NCBI RefSeq assembly: GCF_003248605.1
Contig: NZ_QFPF01000009.1
Coordinates: 37,436-101,435, forward strand
DNA length: 64,000 nucleotides
Direction of reading: 5' to 3'
From: Microbacterium sp.
GTDB taxonomy: Bacteria > Actinomycetota > Actinomycetes > Actinomycetales > Microbacteriaceae
The notes under the pieces were generated by a model, which did not search any database, was not told the origin of the DNA, and worked only from the letters and a program-made list of their open reading frames with translations. This document shows positions 7,966-16,282 of the stretch, piece after piece (the stretch's first letter is position 1; the number at the start of each line of letters is the position of its first letter). The translations under genes were made by a program, and so were the position numbers.

Positions 7966-9327
7966 TCAGCCCGTGCCGCCGAGCATCGTCATCCACAGCT
8001 GTTCGAACTGCGGAAGAGTCTTCGCCGTCACGCTCAGATCGTCGATCTCGACGCCGGGAACGGCAAGACCGAGCAGGGCGCCGGTCGTCGCCATGCGGTG
8101 ATCGTGGTGCGAGCGCCACAGACCGCCGTGCAGCGGGCGCGGCGTGATGCGAATGCCATCGGGCAGCTCCGCGGCGTCGCCACCGAGCGCGTTGATGCCG
8201 TCGACGAGCGCCCGGATGCGGTCGGTCTCGTGCAGGCGGATGTGCCCGATGCCCGTGATGGTGCACTCGCCGTCGGCCAGGGCGGCGAGTCCCACGATCG
8301 TGGGCGCGAGCTCTCCCGCGGCCGAGAGGTCGATGTCGAAGGCACGGATGCCGTGTCCCGTGACCGTCAGGGCGCCACCGCGGCGCGAGACCCGGGCGCC
8401 GGCGGTGTGCAGCAGATCGTTGAGCATCGCGCCTGGCTGCGTGGAGTGCGCAGGCCATCCGGTCACCGTGACGGAGCCACCCGCGACCATGGCCGCGGCG
8501 AGGAAGGGCGCCGCGTTGGAGAGGTCGGGCTCGATGGCGATGTCTTTGGCCCGCAGGGCGGTGGCCGGGACGACCCACTCGTTGGGCGCCGGACGCTCGA
8601 CGTGGACACCGCGATGGGAGAGCGCCTCGACCGTCATGTCGATGTGGGGCACGCTGGGCAGGCGGCTGCCGGTGTGGATGAGGTGCAGTCCGACGTCGAA
8701 GCGCGGTGCCGCCAGCAGCAGCCCCGACACGAACTGGCTGGATCGGGACGCGTCGATGCGCACCTCTCCGCCGCGGATGTGCCCGTGACCGCGAACCGTG
8801 AAGGGCAGCGACCACCGTCCGCCGTCGTCGATGTCGACGCCGATGTCGCGCAGGGCGTGGATCAGCTCCCCCATGGGCCGGTGCAGCGCGCTCGCGTCGG
8901 CGGTGAGGTGCACATCGCCTCGCGCGAGGCCCGCGAGGGGCGAGACGAAGCGCATGACCGTGCCGGCCTGGCCGCAGTCGATGTCGCCGCCTCCGGTGAA
9001 CGACCCGGGCGGGGTGATGAGCAGATCGTCGCCGAAACCCCCCGCGCCCGGCTCGGCGTCGATCCGGACGCCGAGGGTGCGAAGCGCATCGACCATGCGG
9101 GCGGAGTCCTGCGAGTGCAGCGGGGCGATCAGACGCCCCGGTCCCTCGGCGAGCGCCGCGAGCACGAGCTCGCGGCCGGTGAGCGATTTCGATCCGGGGA
9201 GGGTGAGGGTGGCGTGCAGCGGGCCCGATGCGGTCGGCGCGGTCCATGCGGTGGGCTGCGCGGCATCCCGCGTGGGCGCGCCGGCCCGCGTCTCGTCTGC
9301 GAGCGGGGAATAGCCGTGCTGGGTCAT
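7966..9327 (-). CDS. aroA: 3-phosphoshikimate 1-carboxyvinyltransferase (EPSP synthase)
   Basis: A 453-residue enzyme that joins phosphoenolpyruvate to shikimate-3-phosphate, the sixth step of the shikimate pathway. Visible signatures are [17 protein letters not shown] near residue 43 and [15 protein letters not shown] near 120 (the usual LGNAGT loop reads CGQAGT), [15 protein letters not shown], and [14 protein letters not shown] near the C-terminus. Two inverted EPSP domains are both complete. First gene of an aroA-rsgA unit; its start is divergent from sigR and the two promoter regions overlap. A TAAGGT box 8 bases upstream suggests a leaderless start. Confidence 0.94.
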   Translation of the reverse strand: MTQHGYSPLADETRAGAPTRDAAQPTAWTAPTASGPLHATLTLPGSKSLTGRELVLAALAEGPGRLIAPLHSQDSARMVDALRTLGVRIDAEPGAGGFGDDLLITPPGSFTGGGDIDCGQAGTVMRFVSPLAGLARGDVHLTADASALHRPMGELIHALRDIGVDIDDGGRWSLPFTVRGHGHIRGGEVRIDASRSSQFVSGLLLAAPRFDVGLHLIHTGSRLPSVPHIDMTVEALSHRGVHVERPAPNEWVVPATALRAKDIAIEPDLSNAAPFLAAAMVAGGSVTVTGWPAHSTQPGAMLNDLLHTAGARVSRRGGALTVTGHGIRAFDIDLSAAGELAPTIVGLAALADGECTITGIGHIRLHETDRIRALVDGINALGGDAAELPDGIRITPRPLHGGLWRSHHDHRMATTGALLGLAVPGVEIDDLSVTAKTLPQFEQLWMTMLGGTG

Positions 9328-9333
9328 CGGGTT
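9307..9333 (+). promoter_or_regulatory. SigR/SigH-type promoter: GGAAT, 19 bases, GTT
   Basis: GGAAT (9307-9311) and GTT (9331-9333) are separated by 19 bases, matching the oxidative-stress sigma SigR/SigH consensus GGAAT-N18-19-GTT. It reads toward sigR with a predicted start near 9340 and overlaps the first codons of aroA on the other strand. Autoregulation of sigR is known in Streptomyces and mycobacteria. Confidence 0.7.
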
Positions 9334-9335
9334 CT

Positions 9336-9341
9336 ACCTTA
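9336..9341 (-). promoter_or_regulatory. -10 box TAAGGT for aroA
   Basis: TAAGGT on the minus strand sits 8 bases before the aroA ATG at 9327. It is interleaved with the SigR-type promoter of the opposite strand. Confidence 0.5.
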
Positions 9342-9408
9342 TCGAGCCCCCGAGAGGACACGATGAACCTGACGCTGGAGAGGCCGCGGGCCAACGCAAC
9401 CGCGCGCC

Positions 9409-9414
9409 TAGACT
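9409..9414 (+). promoter_or_regulatory. -10 box TAGACT, second sigR promoter
   Basis: TAGACT lies 8 bases before the ATG at 9423. It would give a leaderless mRNA for the short SigR form. No clear -35 is seen. Confidence 0.5.
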
Positions 9415-9422
9415 GGGTCGTC

Positions 9423-10040
9423 ATGGACGACCAGCCTGAGCCCGACGAGGTGCTCGCGCACCCCGGCACCGCGCGCGATCAGTTCGAGGCGCAGGCGCTG
9501 CCCTTCATGGATCAGCTCTACGGGGCTGCGATGCGCATGACGCGCAACCCGGCCGATGCGGCCGACCTCGTGCAGGAGACCTTCGTGAAGGCCTTCTCGT
9601 CGTGGGCCACCTTCCAGCAGGGCACCAACCTGAAGGCGTGGCTCTACCGCATCCTCACCAACAGCTACATCAACACGTACCGCAAGAAGCAGCGCGAGCC
9701 CTACCAGGGAACGATCGACGACCTCGAGGACTGGCAGCTGGGCGGAGCGGAATCGACGACGGCGACCAGCAGCCGCTCCGCCGAGGCCGAAGCGATCGAT
9801 CACATGCCGGCGTCCGCCGTCAAAGACGCACTGCAGGCCATCCCCGAGGATTTCCGGCTGGCGGTGTACCTCGCAGACGTCGAAGGCTTCGCCTATCAGG
9901 AGATCGCGGACATCATGAAAACCCCCATCGGCACGGTCATGAGCCGCCTGCACCGCGGCCGGCGGCTGCTGCGCGACCTGCTTGCCGACTACGCAAAAGA
10001 GCGGGGCATCGTTCCCGCAACCCCCAGGAGCACAAAATGA
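9423..10040 (+). CDS. sigR: ECF sigma factor SigR/SigH (thiol-oxidative stress)
   Basis: A 205-residue ECF sigma factor with region 2 ([31 protein letters not shown], with [16 protein letters not shown] as 2.3/2.4) and region 4 ([42 protein letters not shown]). This is the SigR/SigH pattern: the factor controls thioredoxin, mycothiol and protease genes and is held by a zinc anti-sigma factor, encoded next with an ATGA overlap. The start at 9423 has a -10 box 8 bases ahead. A second in-frame ATG at 9363 with GAGAGG ahead would add 20 residues; it lies downstream of the SigR-type promoter, so a longer isoform is possible. Confidence 0.93.
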   Translation: MDDQPEPDEVLAHPGTARDQFEAQALPFMDQLYGAAMRMTRNPADAADLVQETFVKAFSSWATFQQGTNLKAWLYRILTNSYINTYRKKQREPYQGTIDDLEDWQLGGAESTTATSSRSAEAEAIDHMPASAVKDALQAIPEDFRLAVYLADVEGFAYQEIADIMKTPIGTVMSRLHRGRRLLRDLLADYAKERGIVPATPRSTK

Positions 10041-10282
10041 CCGATTGCGGCTGTGAGAAGGCGCGGCGCGACCTCGAAGAGTACCTCCGCAACGAAGTGT
10101 GCAAGACCGAGCACCAGGACATCACCGAGCACCTTGCGCACTGCCCCGAGTGCAGTGACGAGGCTCTTGTGGCGAAGACCCTGACCGACGTCGTCGCGCG
10201 CGCCTGCCGTGAGACGGCTCCCGAAGAGCTGCGCGATCAGGTCCTCGCCCGACTGCGCGTCGCGCAGGCCTCTCACACCTGA
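10037..10282 (+). CDS. rsrA: Mycothiol-system anti-sigma-R factor RsrA (ZAS protein)
   Basis: An 81-residue zinc-binding anti-sigma factor. The ZAS motif H-x3-C-x2-C is complete (H32, C36, C39), with further cysteines at C4, C6, C22 and C57. In Streptomyces RsrA, oxidation of the zinc cysteines releases SigR. It overlaps sigR by 4 bases, so sigma and anti-sigma are made in step. Cytoplasmic and lacking the membrane anchor of other ZAS factors, as expected for RsrA/RshA. The functional link is from the family; the pairing and motif are seen directly. Confidence 0.92.
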   Translation: MTDCGCEKARRDLEEYLRNEVCKTEHQDITEHLAHCPECSDEALVAKTLTDVVARACRETAPEELRDQVLARLRVAQASHT

Positions 10283-10319
10283 CGCCGACGGCGGGCCGGA
10301 TGCCCGAGCCCGGCACCGT

Positions 10320-10325
10320 TAGCCT
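10320..10325 (+). promoter_or_regulatory. -10 box TAGCCT, leaderless promoter
   Basis: TAGCCT lies exactly 6 bases before the ATG at 10332. Confidence 0.55.
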
Positions 10326-10331
10326 CGATAC

Positions 10332-11636
10332 ATGGCACGCACCGACGCCCGCACCGTTCCGCTCGATTCCACGTCACGGCAGGCGCTCGCCGCCTCCGGC
10401 TTCCGCTATGCGGTCGTCGATCCCGCGGACGACGATGCGGCTCGTGCGTACATCCAGGCGGAGAGTCGCGGATTCCTCGGCGGCGAGCAGTCGGATGACG
10501 AGGTGGCCGAGTTCCGCGAGCAGCTCGCGTACCGGCGGTGGGTGGGCGTGTACGACGCCGGGGCCGACGCGGGCTCCGCGCCCGTGGGCACGGTCAACTC
10601 GTGGACGGGGGAGCTGAGCGTCCCGGGCGAGCGCACCGTCCCGTTCTGGGCGATCAGCGGCGTGACTGTGTCGCCGACGCGTCGCCGTCGCGGCATCGCC
10701 CGGGCGATGCTCCAGGGCGAACTGCGCGCGGGTCGCGATGCCGGCCTCGCGATCGCGGGCCTCACCGTGTCCGAGGCTACGATCTACGGTCGGTTCGGGT
10801 TCGCTCCCGCTGTGCGCACCGCCGACTGGGTGATCGATACACGCCGCGCCGGCTGGGCGGGGCCGGATGCGCCGGGCACCCTCGACCACGTCGATCGGTC
10901 TGAGGCCGTGGCTCTGCTCGGCGCGCTCCACGATCGGGTGAGAGTGAATCGACCGGGCGAGGTCGATGGGTGGCTGGGGCGCTGGCGCCAGTTCGCGGCC
11001 GTGGCTCGCGGCTCGGAGCATCCCGGCCGCACCCGCGCGGTGGCCTACACGAGTCCGCAGGGGGAGCGCACCGGGCTGCTCGTCTACCGGATCACCGAGG
11101 ACGAGACGGACTTCGCGCGGCACACGCTGGATGTGCGCGCACTCTTCGCGGACGGCCCCGACGCCTATGCGGCACTGTGGCGCTTCGTGATCGAGCATGA
11201 CCTGGTGCATCGGGTTCACGCGCGGCTGCGGTCGATCGAAGAGCCCCTGCCATGGATGCTCCGCGATGAGCGTGGCCTCGTCTCGACGGTGCGCGACCAC
11301 GGCTGGCTGCGCATCCTCGATGTGCCCGCCGCCCTCCGAGCGCGCGAATACTCCGCCGTCGCGGACGTCACGATCGAGGTCGCCGATCCGCAGGGCTTTG
11401 CGACGGGATGCTGGAGCCTGCAGATCGGGGACGATCGTCGCGCCCTCATCGACCGAACGGGTACGTCGGCACAGGTGCAGCTCTCAGCCGCGGCGCTCGC
11501 CGCCGGCTACCTCGGCGGCGTGCGCTTCTCGACGCTGCGGGGAGCCGGTCTCGTGCGCGGCGACTCCGACGCCATCGCCGCGCTGGATCGGGCGTTCACG
11601 GCGCCCACGGCTCCCCGACTCGGCATCTGGTACTGA
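10332..11636 (+). CDS. GNAT N-acetyltransferase of the Eis type
   Basis: A 434-residue protein with the three-part Eis layout: an N-terminal GNAT domain with acetyl-CoA loop VSPTRRRRGIARAMLQGEL (about residues 115-133), a second degenerate GNAT domain in the middle, and a C-terminal SCP2-like domain (VTIEVADPQGFATGCWSLQI onward). The last residues are GIWY, giving the free aromatic C-terminal carboxylate that acts as general base in Eis. Mycobacterial Eis acetylates aminoglycosides at several positions, but most Eis-like proteins have unknown substrates. The SDR gene starts 1 base after its stop, so they may be co-transcribed. Confidence 0.85.
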   Translation: MARTDARTVPLDSTSRQALAASGFRYAVVDPADDDAARAYIQAESRGFLGGEQSDDEVAEFREQLAYRRWVGVYDAGADAGSAPVGTVNSWTGELSVPGERTVPFWAISGVTVSPTRRRRGIARAMLQGELRAGRDAGLAIAGLTVSEATIYGRFGFAPAVRTADWVIDTRRAGWAGPDAPGTLDHVDRSEAVALLGALHDRVRVNRPGEVDGWLGRWRQFAAVARGSEHPGRTRAVAYTSPQGERTGLLVYRITEDETDFARHTLDVRALFADGPDAYAALWRFVIEHDLVHRVHARLRSIEEPLPWMLRDERGLVSTVRDHGWLRILDVPAALRAREYSAVADVTIEVADPQGFATGCWSLQIGDDRRALIDRTGTSAQVQLSAAALAAGYLGGVRFSTLRGAGLVRGDSDAIAALDRAFTAPTAPRLGIWY

Positions 11637-11637
11637 C

Positions 11638-12303
11638 ATGCCCGTCGCACTCGTGACCGGTACGGCGCGCGCGGACAGCATCGCCGCAGCCATCGTTCCC
11701 CGGCTCGCCGCGGACGGATGGGATGTGATCACCAGCGACCGCGATACCGGCGACTACCCGTGCGACCTGTCCGATATCGCGGCGCCCACCACCCTCATCG
11801 AGCGGATCGCACGCGAACGGGGTCCGCTGTCCGCGCTGGTGCTGAGCCACGCCCACGGCGTCGAGTCCGGCATCCTCGATACAACGGCCGAGAGCTTCGA
11901 TGAGCACCTTGCCGTGAATGCGCGCGCGACGCTCCTTCTGATCGCGGCGTTCGCTCGCCAGGTCGATGCGTCCGGCGGGGCGATCGTCGCATTCACGAGC
12001 GACCACACGACCGGCAACCTTCCCTACGGTGCATCCAAGGGCGCCCTCGACCGGATCGTCATCTCGGCGGCCCGCGAACTCGGGCCGCGACTGATCTCGG
12101 CCAACGTGGTCAATCCGGGTCCGGTCGACACGGGGTGGATGGACGATGAGACACGGGCGACACTGCTGGCGTATCAGCCGCTCGGAAGAGCCGGAACGCC
12201 CCCGGACATCGCCGGCATCACGTCCGTCCTGCTCTCCGACGAGGGTCGCTGGATCAGCGGCCAGCTTCTCCACGCCGACGGTGGATTCTCCGCGCGGTTC
12301 TGA
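11638..12303 (+). CDS. Short-chain dehydrogenase/reductase
   Basis: A 221-residue Rossmann-fold oxidoreductase. The cofactor loop is atypical (VTGTARADSIAAAIV instead of TGxxxGIG), but the catalytic Tyr-Lys pair is present in NLPYGASKGALDRIV and the NPGPVDTGWM segment follows, with the C-terminal ISGQLLHADGGFSARF of FabG-like enzymes. Aspartate in the second strand region (SDRDT) suggests NAD(H) preference, which is weak inference. Substrate unknown. It follows the Eis-like gene with a 1-base gap and converges on kgd. Confidence 0.85.
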   Translation: MPVALVTGTARADSIAAAIVPRLAADGWDVITSDRDTGDYPCDLSDIAAPTTLIERIARERGPLSALVLSHAHGVESGILDTTAESFDEHLAVNARATLLLIAAFARQVDASGGAIVAFTSDHTTGNLPYGASKGALDRIVISAARELGPRLISANVVNPGPVDTGWMDDETRATLLAYQPLGRAGTPPDIAGITSVLLSDEGRWISGQLLHADGGFSARF

Positions 12304-12326
12304 GAGGTGTCGGCGTTCCTCGGCGA

Positions 12327-15300
12327 TCAGCCGGCGGCCGGCGCGAGAGCCTTCTTCATGAGCTCGGCGTGCTCGATCGCGTGCACCTTCGGCGAGCCGG
12401 TCGCGGGCGACGCCGCGGCGGCACGGGAGATGCGGCGGATCGTGCGACCGTGCAGGTGCTTGACGACCTCGAGGGCGATGAACGGCCACGCGCCCTGGTT
12501 CTCGGGCTCGTCCTGCACCCAGTACAGCTGCGCGTTCGGGTAACGGTCGATGACGGCATTGAGCTCGTCGATCGGCGCCGGGTAGTACTGCTCGAGACGC
12601 ACGAGCGCGATCGACGGGTCGGGGCGCTTGTCGAGTTCGGAGCGCAGATCCCAGTGGATCTTTCCCGCGTGCAGCAGCACCTTGGTGACGGCCGAGGCAT
12701 CGAGCCCCCGGTCATCGTCGAGCACCGACTCGAAACGGCCGCTCGTGAAGTCCTCGACCGGGCTGGTCGCGCCGCGCAGGCGCAGCATCGCCTTGGGCGT
12801 GAAGACCACCAGCGGTCGGCGGGGCCGTGCGTAGGCCTGCCGGCGCAGCAGATGGAAGTAGGAGGCGGGGGTCGAGGGACGTGCGACGATCATGTTGTCC
12901 TGCGCGCACATCTGCAGGTAGCGCTCGATGCGTGCCGAGGAGTGATCCGGCCCCTGGCCCTCGTAGCCGTGGGGGAGGAGCAGGGCGACGCTGGATTGCT
13001 GACCCCACTTCTGATCGGCCGACGAGATGAACTCGTCGATGACCGACTGGGCGCCGTTGGCGAAGTCGCCGAACTGTCCCTCCCAGAGCACGAGGGCGTC
13101 GGGCCGCTCGACGGAGTACCCGTACTCGAACGCCATGGCGGCGTATTCGCTGAGCAGCGAGTCGTAGACCCAGAACTTGCCCTGACGCTCGCTGAGGTTG
13201 GCGAGCGGGATCCACTCCTGCCCGTTCGCGCGGTCGTGCATGACCGAGTGGCGCTGGACGAACGTGCCACGGCGGGAGTCCTGCCCCGCCAGGCGTACGT
13301 TCGTTCCCTCAAGCAGCACCGAGCCGAAAGCAAGCAGCTCGGCGAAACCCCAGTCGATGGTGCCGTTGCGGCTCATGTCCAGGCGCTTGTCGAGCAGCTG
13401 CTGGATCTTGGGATGCACCGTGAAACCGTCGGGCTTGTTGACGAACGCGTCGCCGATCAGGTGCACGACATCGGTCGACACCCCCGTGGTCTCGAGTTCG
13501 CCCCACGAGATCTCGCCCGTCTCGTCGGCGGCGGCGTCCGAGACGACATCGTGCGCCCCCGTCTCGGCCGCGTGGGTCTCGGCGAAGGCGACCTCGAGGC
13601 GATCCTGGAAGTCGCGCTTGGCCTTCTCGTACTCGGCCTCGGTGATGTCGCCACGACCGACGAGGGACTCGGTGTAGAGGCGGCGGACCGAGCGTTTGGC
13701 CTCGATGAGGTTGGTCATCAGCGGCTGCGTCATCGAGGGGTCGTCACCCTCGTTGTGACCGCGGCGGCGGTAGCAGATGAGATCGATCACGACGTCGCGG
13801 TGGAAGCGCTCGCGGTATTCGAAGGCGAGCTGGGCGACGCGCACGACGGCCTCGGGGTCATCGCCGTTGACGTGGAAGATCGGCGCCTGGATGGTCTTGG
13901 CGACATCCGTGGCGTACACCGAGGATCGGGCGTCCTGGGGGAGGGTCGTGAAGCCGACCTGGTTGTTGACCACGACGTGGATCGTGCCGCCCGTGCGGTA
14001 GCCGCGCAGCTGCGACATCTGCAGGGTCTCGACCACGACCCCCTGGCCGGCGAAGGCCGCATCGCCGTGTACGAGGATCGGCAGCCACGAGAAGGTGCCG
14101 ATGGGCTTGCGGTCCTGTTTGGCCCGCACGATGCCCTCGAGCACGCCGTCGACCGTCTCGAGGTGCGAGGGGTTGGCCGCCAGGTAGACCGGCAGCTCCT
14201 CGCCGCCGTCGCTGATGAAGGTGCCCTCGGTGCCGAGGTGGTATTTCACATCGCCGGAGCCGCGCTTGTTGCCGAGCGCGACGGAGCCCTCGAACTCGCG
14301 GAACACCTGACCGTAGGTCTTGCCCGCGATGTTCGTCAGCACGTTCAGGCGACCGCGGTGCGCCATGCCGATCGCGGCGCCGTCGAGGCGGGCCTCGGCC
14401 GCGCCCTGCAGGATCTCGTCGAGGAGGGGGATGAGCGATTCGCCGCCCTCGAGGCTGAAGCGCTTCTGGCCGACGTACTTGGTCTGCAGGAAGGTCTCGA
14501 ACGCCTCGGCCTCGTTGAGCTTGCTGAGGATGCGCAGCTGCTCGTCGTGGCCGGGTTTGGTGTATTTGACCTCGACCTTCTGCTGGAACCAGCGGCGCTG
14601 CTCCGGGTCCTGGATGTGCATGTACTCGATGCCGAGTGTGCGGCAATACGAGTCCCGCAGCACGCCCAGGATGTCGCGCAGCTTCATCATGCGCTTGCCG
14701 CCGAAGCCGCCCGTGACGAACTCCCGGTCGAGGTCCCAGAACGTCAGCCCGTGCTCCTCGATCTCGAGGTCGGGGTGGGTCCGCTGGACGTATTCGAGCG
14801 GGTCGGTGTCGGCCATCAGGTGCCCGCGAACCCGGTAGGAGTTGATGAGCTCCTGCACACGCGCCTGCTTGTCGATGCGCTCGGCGACGTCGACGTTGAT
14901 GTCGGCGGCCCAGTGGATCGGTGCGTACGGGATGCGGAGCGCCGCGAAGATGTCGTCGTAGAAGCCGCGCTGCCCGATGAGCAGCTCGTGCACCTTCTTG
15001 AGGAACTCGCCCGATCCCGCGCCCTGGATGACGCGGTGGTCATAGGTGCTCGTCAGGGTGATCGTCTTGCCGATCGCGAGCTCGTTGAGGGTCTTGTCGC
15101 TCGCGCCCTGGAACTCGGCCGGATACTCGAGGGCGCCGGCGCCCACGATGCAGCCCTGGCCCTTCATCAGGCGCGGCACGGAGTGCACCGTGCCGATGCC
15201 GCCAGGGTTGGTGAGCGAGATCGTCGTGCCCTGGAAGTCGGTCGCCGCGAGCTTGCCCGCCCGCGCACGGCTCACCAGGTCTTCGTAGGCTGCGAGATAC

Positions 15301-16133
15301 TCGCCGAACGCCATGGTGTCGGCGCGCTTGATGCTCGGAACCATGAGCGCGCGCGTGCCGTCGGGTTTGGGCAGATCGATCGCGATGCCGAGGTTGATGT
15401 GCGCCGGAGCCACGACGGCGGGCTTGCCGTCGACCTCGGCGAAGAAGACGTTCTGGCTCGGGAACTCTTTGAGTGCCTGGATGATCGCCCAGCCGATCAG
15501 GTGGGTGAAGCTGATCTTGCCGCCACGCGTGCGCGACATGTGGTTGTTGATGACGATCCGGTTGTCGATCATCAGCTTTGCCGGGATCGTGCGCACGCTC
15601 GTCGCGGTCGGCACGGTCAGCGACTCGTCCATGTTGGCCGCGAGCGCCTTCGGCATCCCGCGGAGCGGGGTGACCTTGTCGGCCTCGAGCGGCTCTTCGG
15701 AGGACGTCGCCGACGTGACGGGTGCCTGCGCGGGGATCGGCTGGCGCGCGGCGGGCTTGGCCGTCGTCCGGGCGACGGGCTGCGCGCCCATCACGGGGAT
15801 GGGAGCGGTCACGGGGTGCGGCTCCGATCCGGCGGAGTTCGACGCGGGCGCCGGGTCAGCCGGGGCGGGGGGTGCGGCCTTCGCGGCGGTCGCCGACGGC
15901 GGTGCCGCCTCGGACCTCGGCGCCGTGGGCACGGACTGCTCGCCGGCGCCGGCTGCAGCATCCGTGCCGTTCTCCACATCGACGGGGTGGTAGGCCTCGA
16001 GGATCGGCCACCAGGCCTTGTCCACTGAATTCCGATCCGCGGTGAACTGCTCGTAGAGTTCGTCCACGAGCCACTCGTTGGCCCCGAATTCTCCCTCGTT
16101 CGAAGTCCCGACGCCCGCCACCTGGCTCGACAC
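12327..16133 (-). CDS. kgd: Multifunctional 2-oxoglutarate decarboxylase/dehydrogenase (E2-E1 fusion) Kgd
   Basis: A 1268-residue TCA-cycle enzyme of the actinobacterial fusion type. Residues 1-40 are the conserved N-terminal helix (EFGANEWLVDELYEQFTADR). Residues 45-155 are an Ala/Pro-rich linker. Residues 155-400 are the E2 acyltransferase domain with catalytic YDHRVIQGAGSGEFL. The rest is the ThDP-dependent E1 (AHRGRLNVLTNIAGK, FAGQGVVVETLQMSQL, HNEGDDPSMTQPLM). No lipoyl domain is present, as usual; this enzyme works with a separate E2 (SucB). In mycobacteria the N-terminal region binds the FHA inhibitor GarA. Full length with no frameshift. Confidence 0.96.
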   Translation of the reverse strand: MSSQVAGVGTSNEGEFGANEWLVDELYEQFTADRNSVDKAWWPILEAYHPVDVENGTDAAAGAGEQSVPTAPRSEAAPPSATAAKAAPPAPADPAPASNSAGSEPHPVTAPIPVMGAQPVARTTAKPAARQPIPAQAPVTSATSSEEPLEADKVTPLRGMPKALAANMDESLTVPTATSVRTIPAKLMIDNRIVINNHMSRTRGGKISFTHLIGWAIIQALKEFPSQNVFFAEVDGKPAVVAPAHINLGIAIDLPKPDGTRALMVPSIKRADTMAFGEYLAAYEDLVSRARAGKLAATDFQGTTISLTNPGGIGTVHSVPRLMKGQGCIVGAGALEYPAEFQGASDKTLNELAIGKTITLTSTYDHRVIQGAGSGEFLKKVHELLIGQRGFYDDIFAALRIPYAPIHWAADINVDVAERIDKQARVQELINSYRVRGHLMADTDPLEYVQRTHPDLEIEEHGLTFWDLDREFVTGGFGGKRMMKLRDILGVLRDSYCRTLGIEYMHIQDPEQRRWFQQKVEVKYTKPGHDEQLRILSKLNEAEAFETFLQTKYVGQKRFSLEGGESLIPLLDEILQGAAEARLDGAAIGMAHRGRLNVLTNIAGKTYGQVFREFEGSVALGNKRGSGDVKYHLGTEGTFISDGGEELPVYLAANPSHLETVDGVLEGIVRAKQDRKPIGTFSWLPILVHGDAAFAGQGVVVETLQMSQLRGYRTGGTIHVVVNNQVGFTTLPQDARSSVYATDVAKTIQAPIFHVNGDDPEAVVRVAQLAFEYRERFHRDVVIDLICYRRRGHNEGDDPSMTQPLMTNLIEAKRSVRRLYTESLVGRGDITEAEYEKAKRDFQDRLEVAFAETHAAETGAHDVVSDAAADETGEISWGELETTGVSTDVVHLIGDAFVNKPDGFTVHPKIQQLLDKRLDMSRNGTIDWGFAELLAFGSVLLEGTNVRLAGQDSRRGTFVQRHSVMHDRANGQEWIPLANLSERQGKFWVYDSLLSEYAAMAFEYGYSVERPDALVLWEGQFGDFANGAQSVIDEFISSADQKWGQQSSVALLLPHGYEGQGPDHSSARIERYLQMCAQDNMIVARPSTPASYFHLLRRQAYARPRRPLVVFTPKAMLRLRGATSPVEDFTSGRFESVLDDDRGLDASAVTKVLLHAGKIHWDLRSELDKRPDPSIALVRLEQYYPAPIDELNAVIDRYPNAQLYWVQDEPENQGAWPFIALEVVKHLHGRTIRRISRAAAASPATGSPKVHAIEHAELMKKALAPAAG

Positions 16134-16270
16134 GCTCGATCGCCCTCTTTCATCGATGAAGTGTGGTTCGCGCGTGGCTTTCGTGCCTGCCGCGCACGAC
16201 TACCAACCTATCCCAGAATCCGCGCCCCCGTTCCGGCACGCGCGGCCCTGGCGGGGCCGGGCGGAAGGGT

Positions 16271-16276
16271 TACCTT
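16271..16276 (+). promoter_or_regulatory. -10 box TACCTT, guaB1 promoter
   Basis: TACCTT lies 6 bases before the ATG at 16283, with AAAGGA between the two. Leaderless or near-leaderless start. Confidence 0.55.
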
Positions 16277-16282
16277 AAAGGA

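Noticed and set aside
12369..16028. 1219-codon plus-strand ORF opposite kgd
   Set aside because: Antisense shadow of Kgd. Long stop-free antisense frames follow from high third-position GC.
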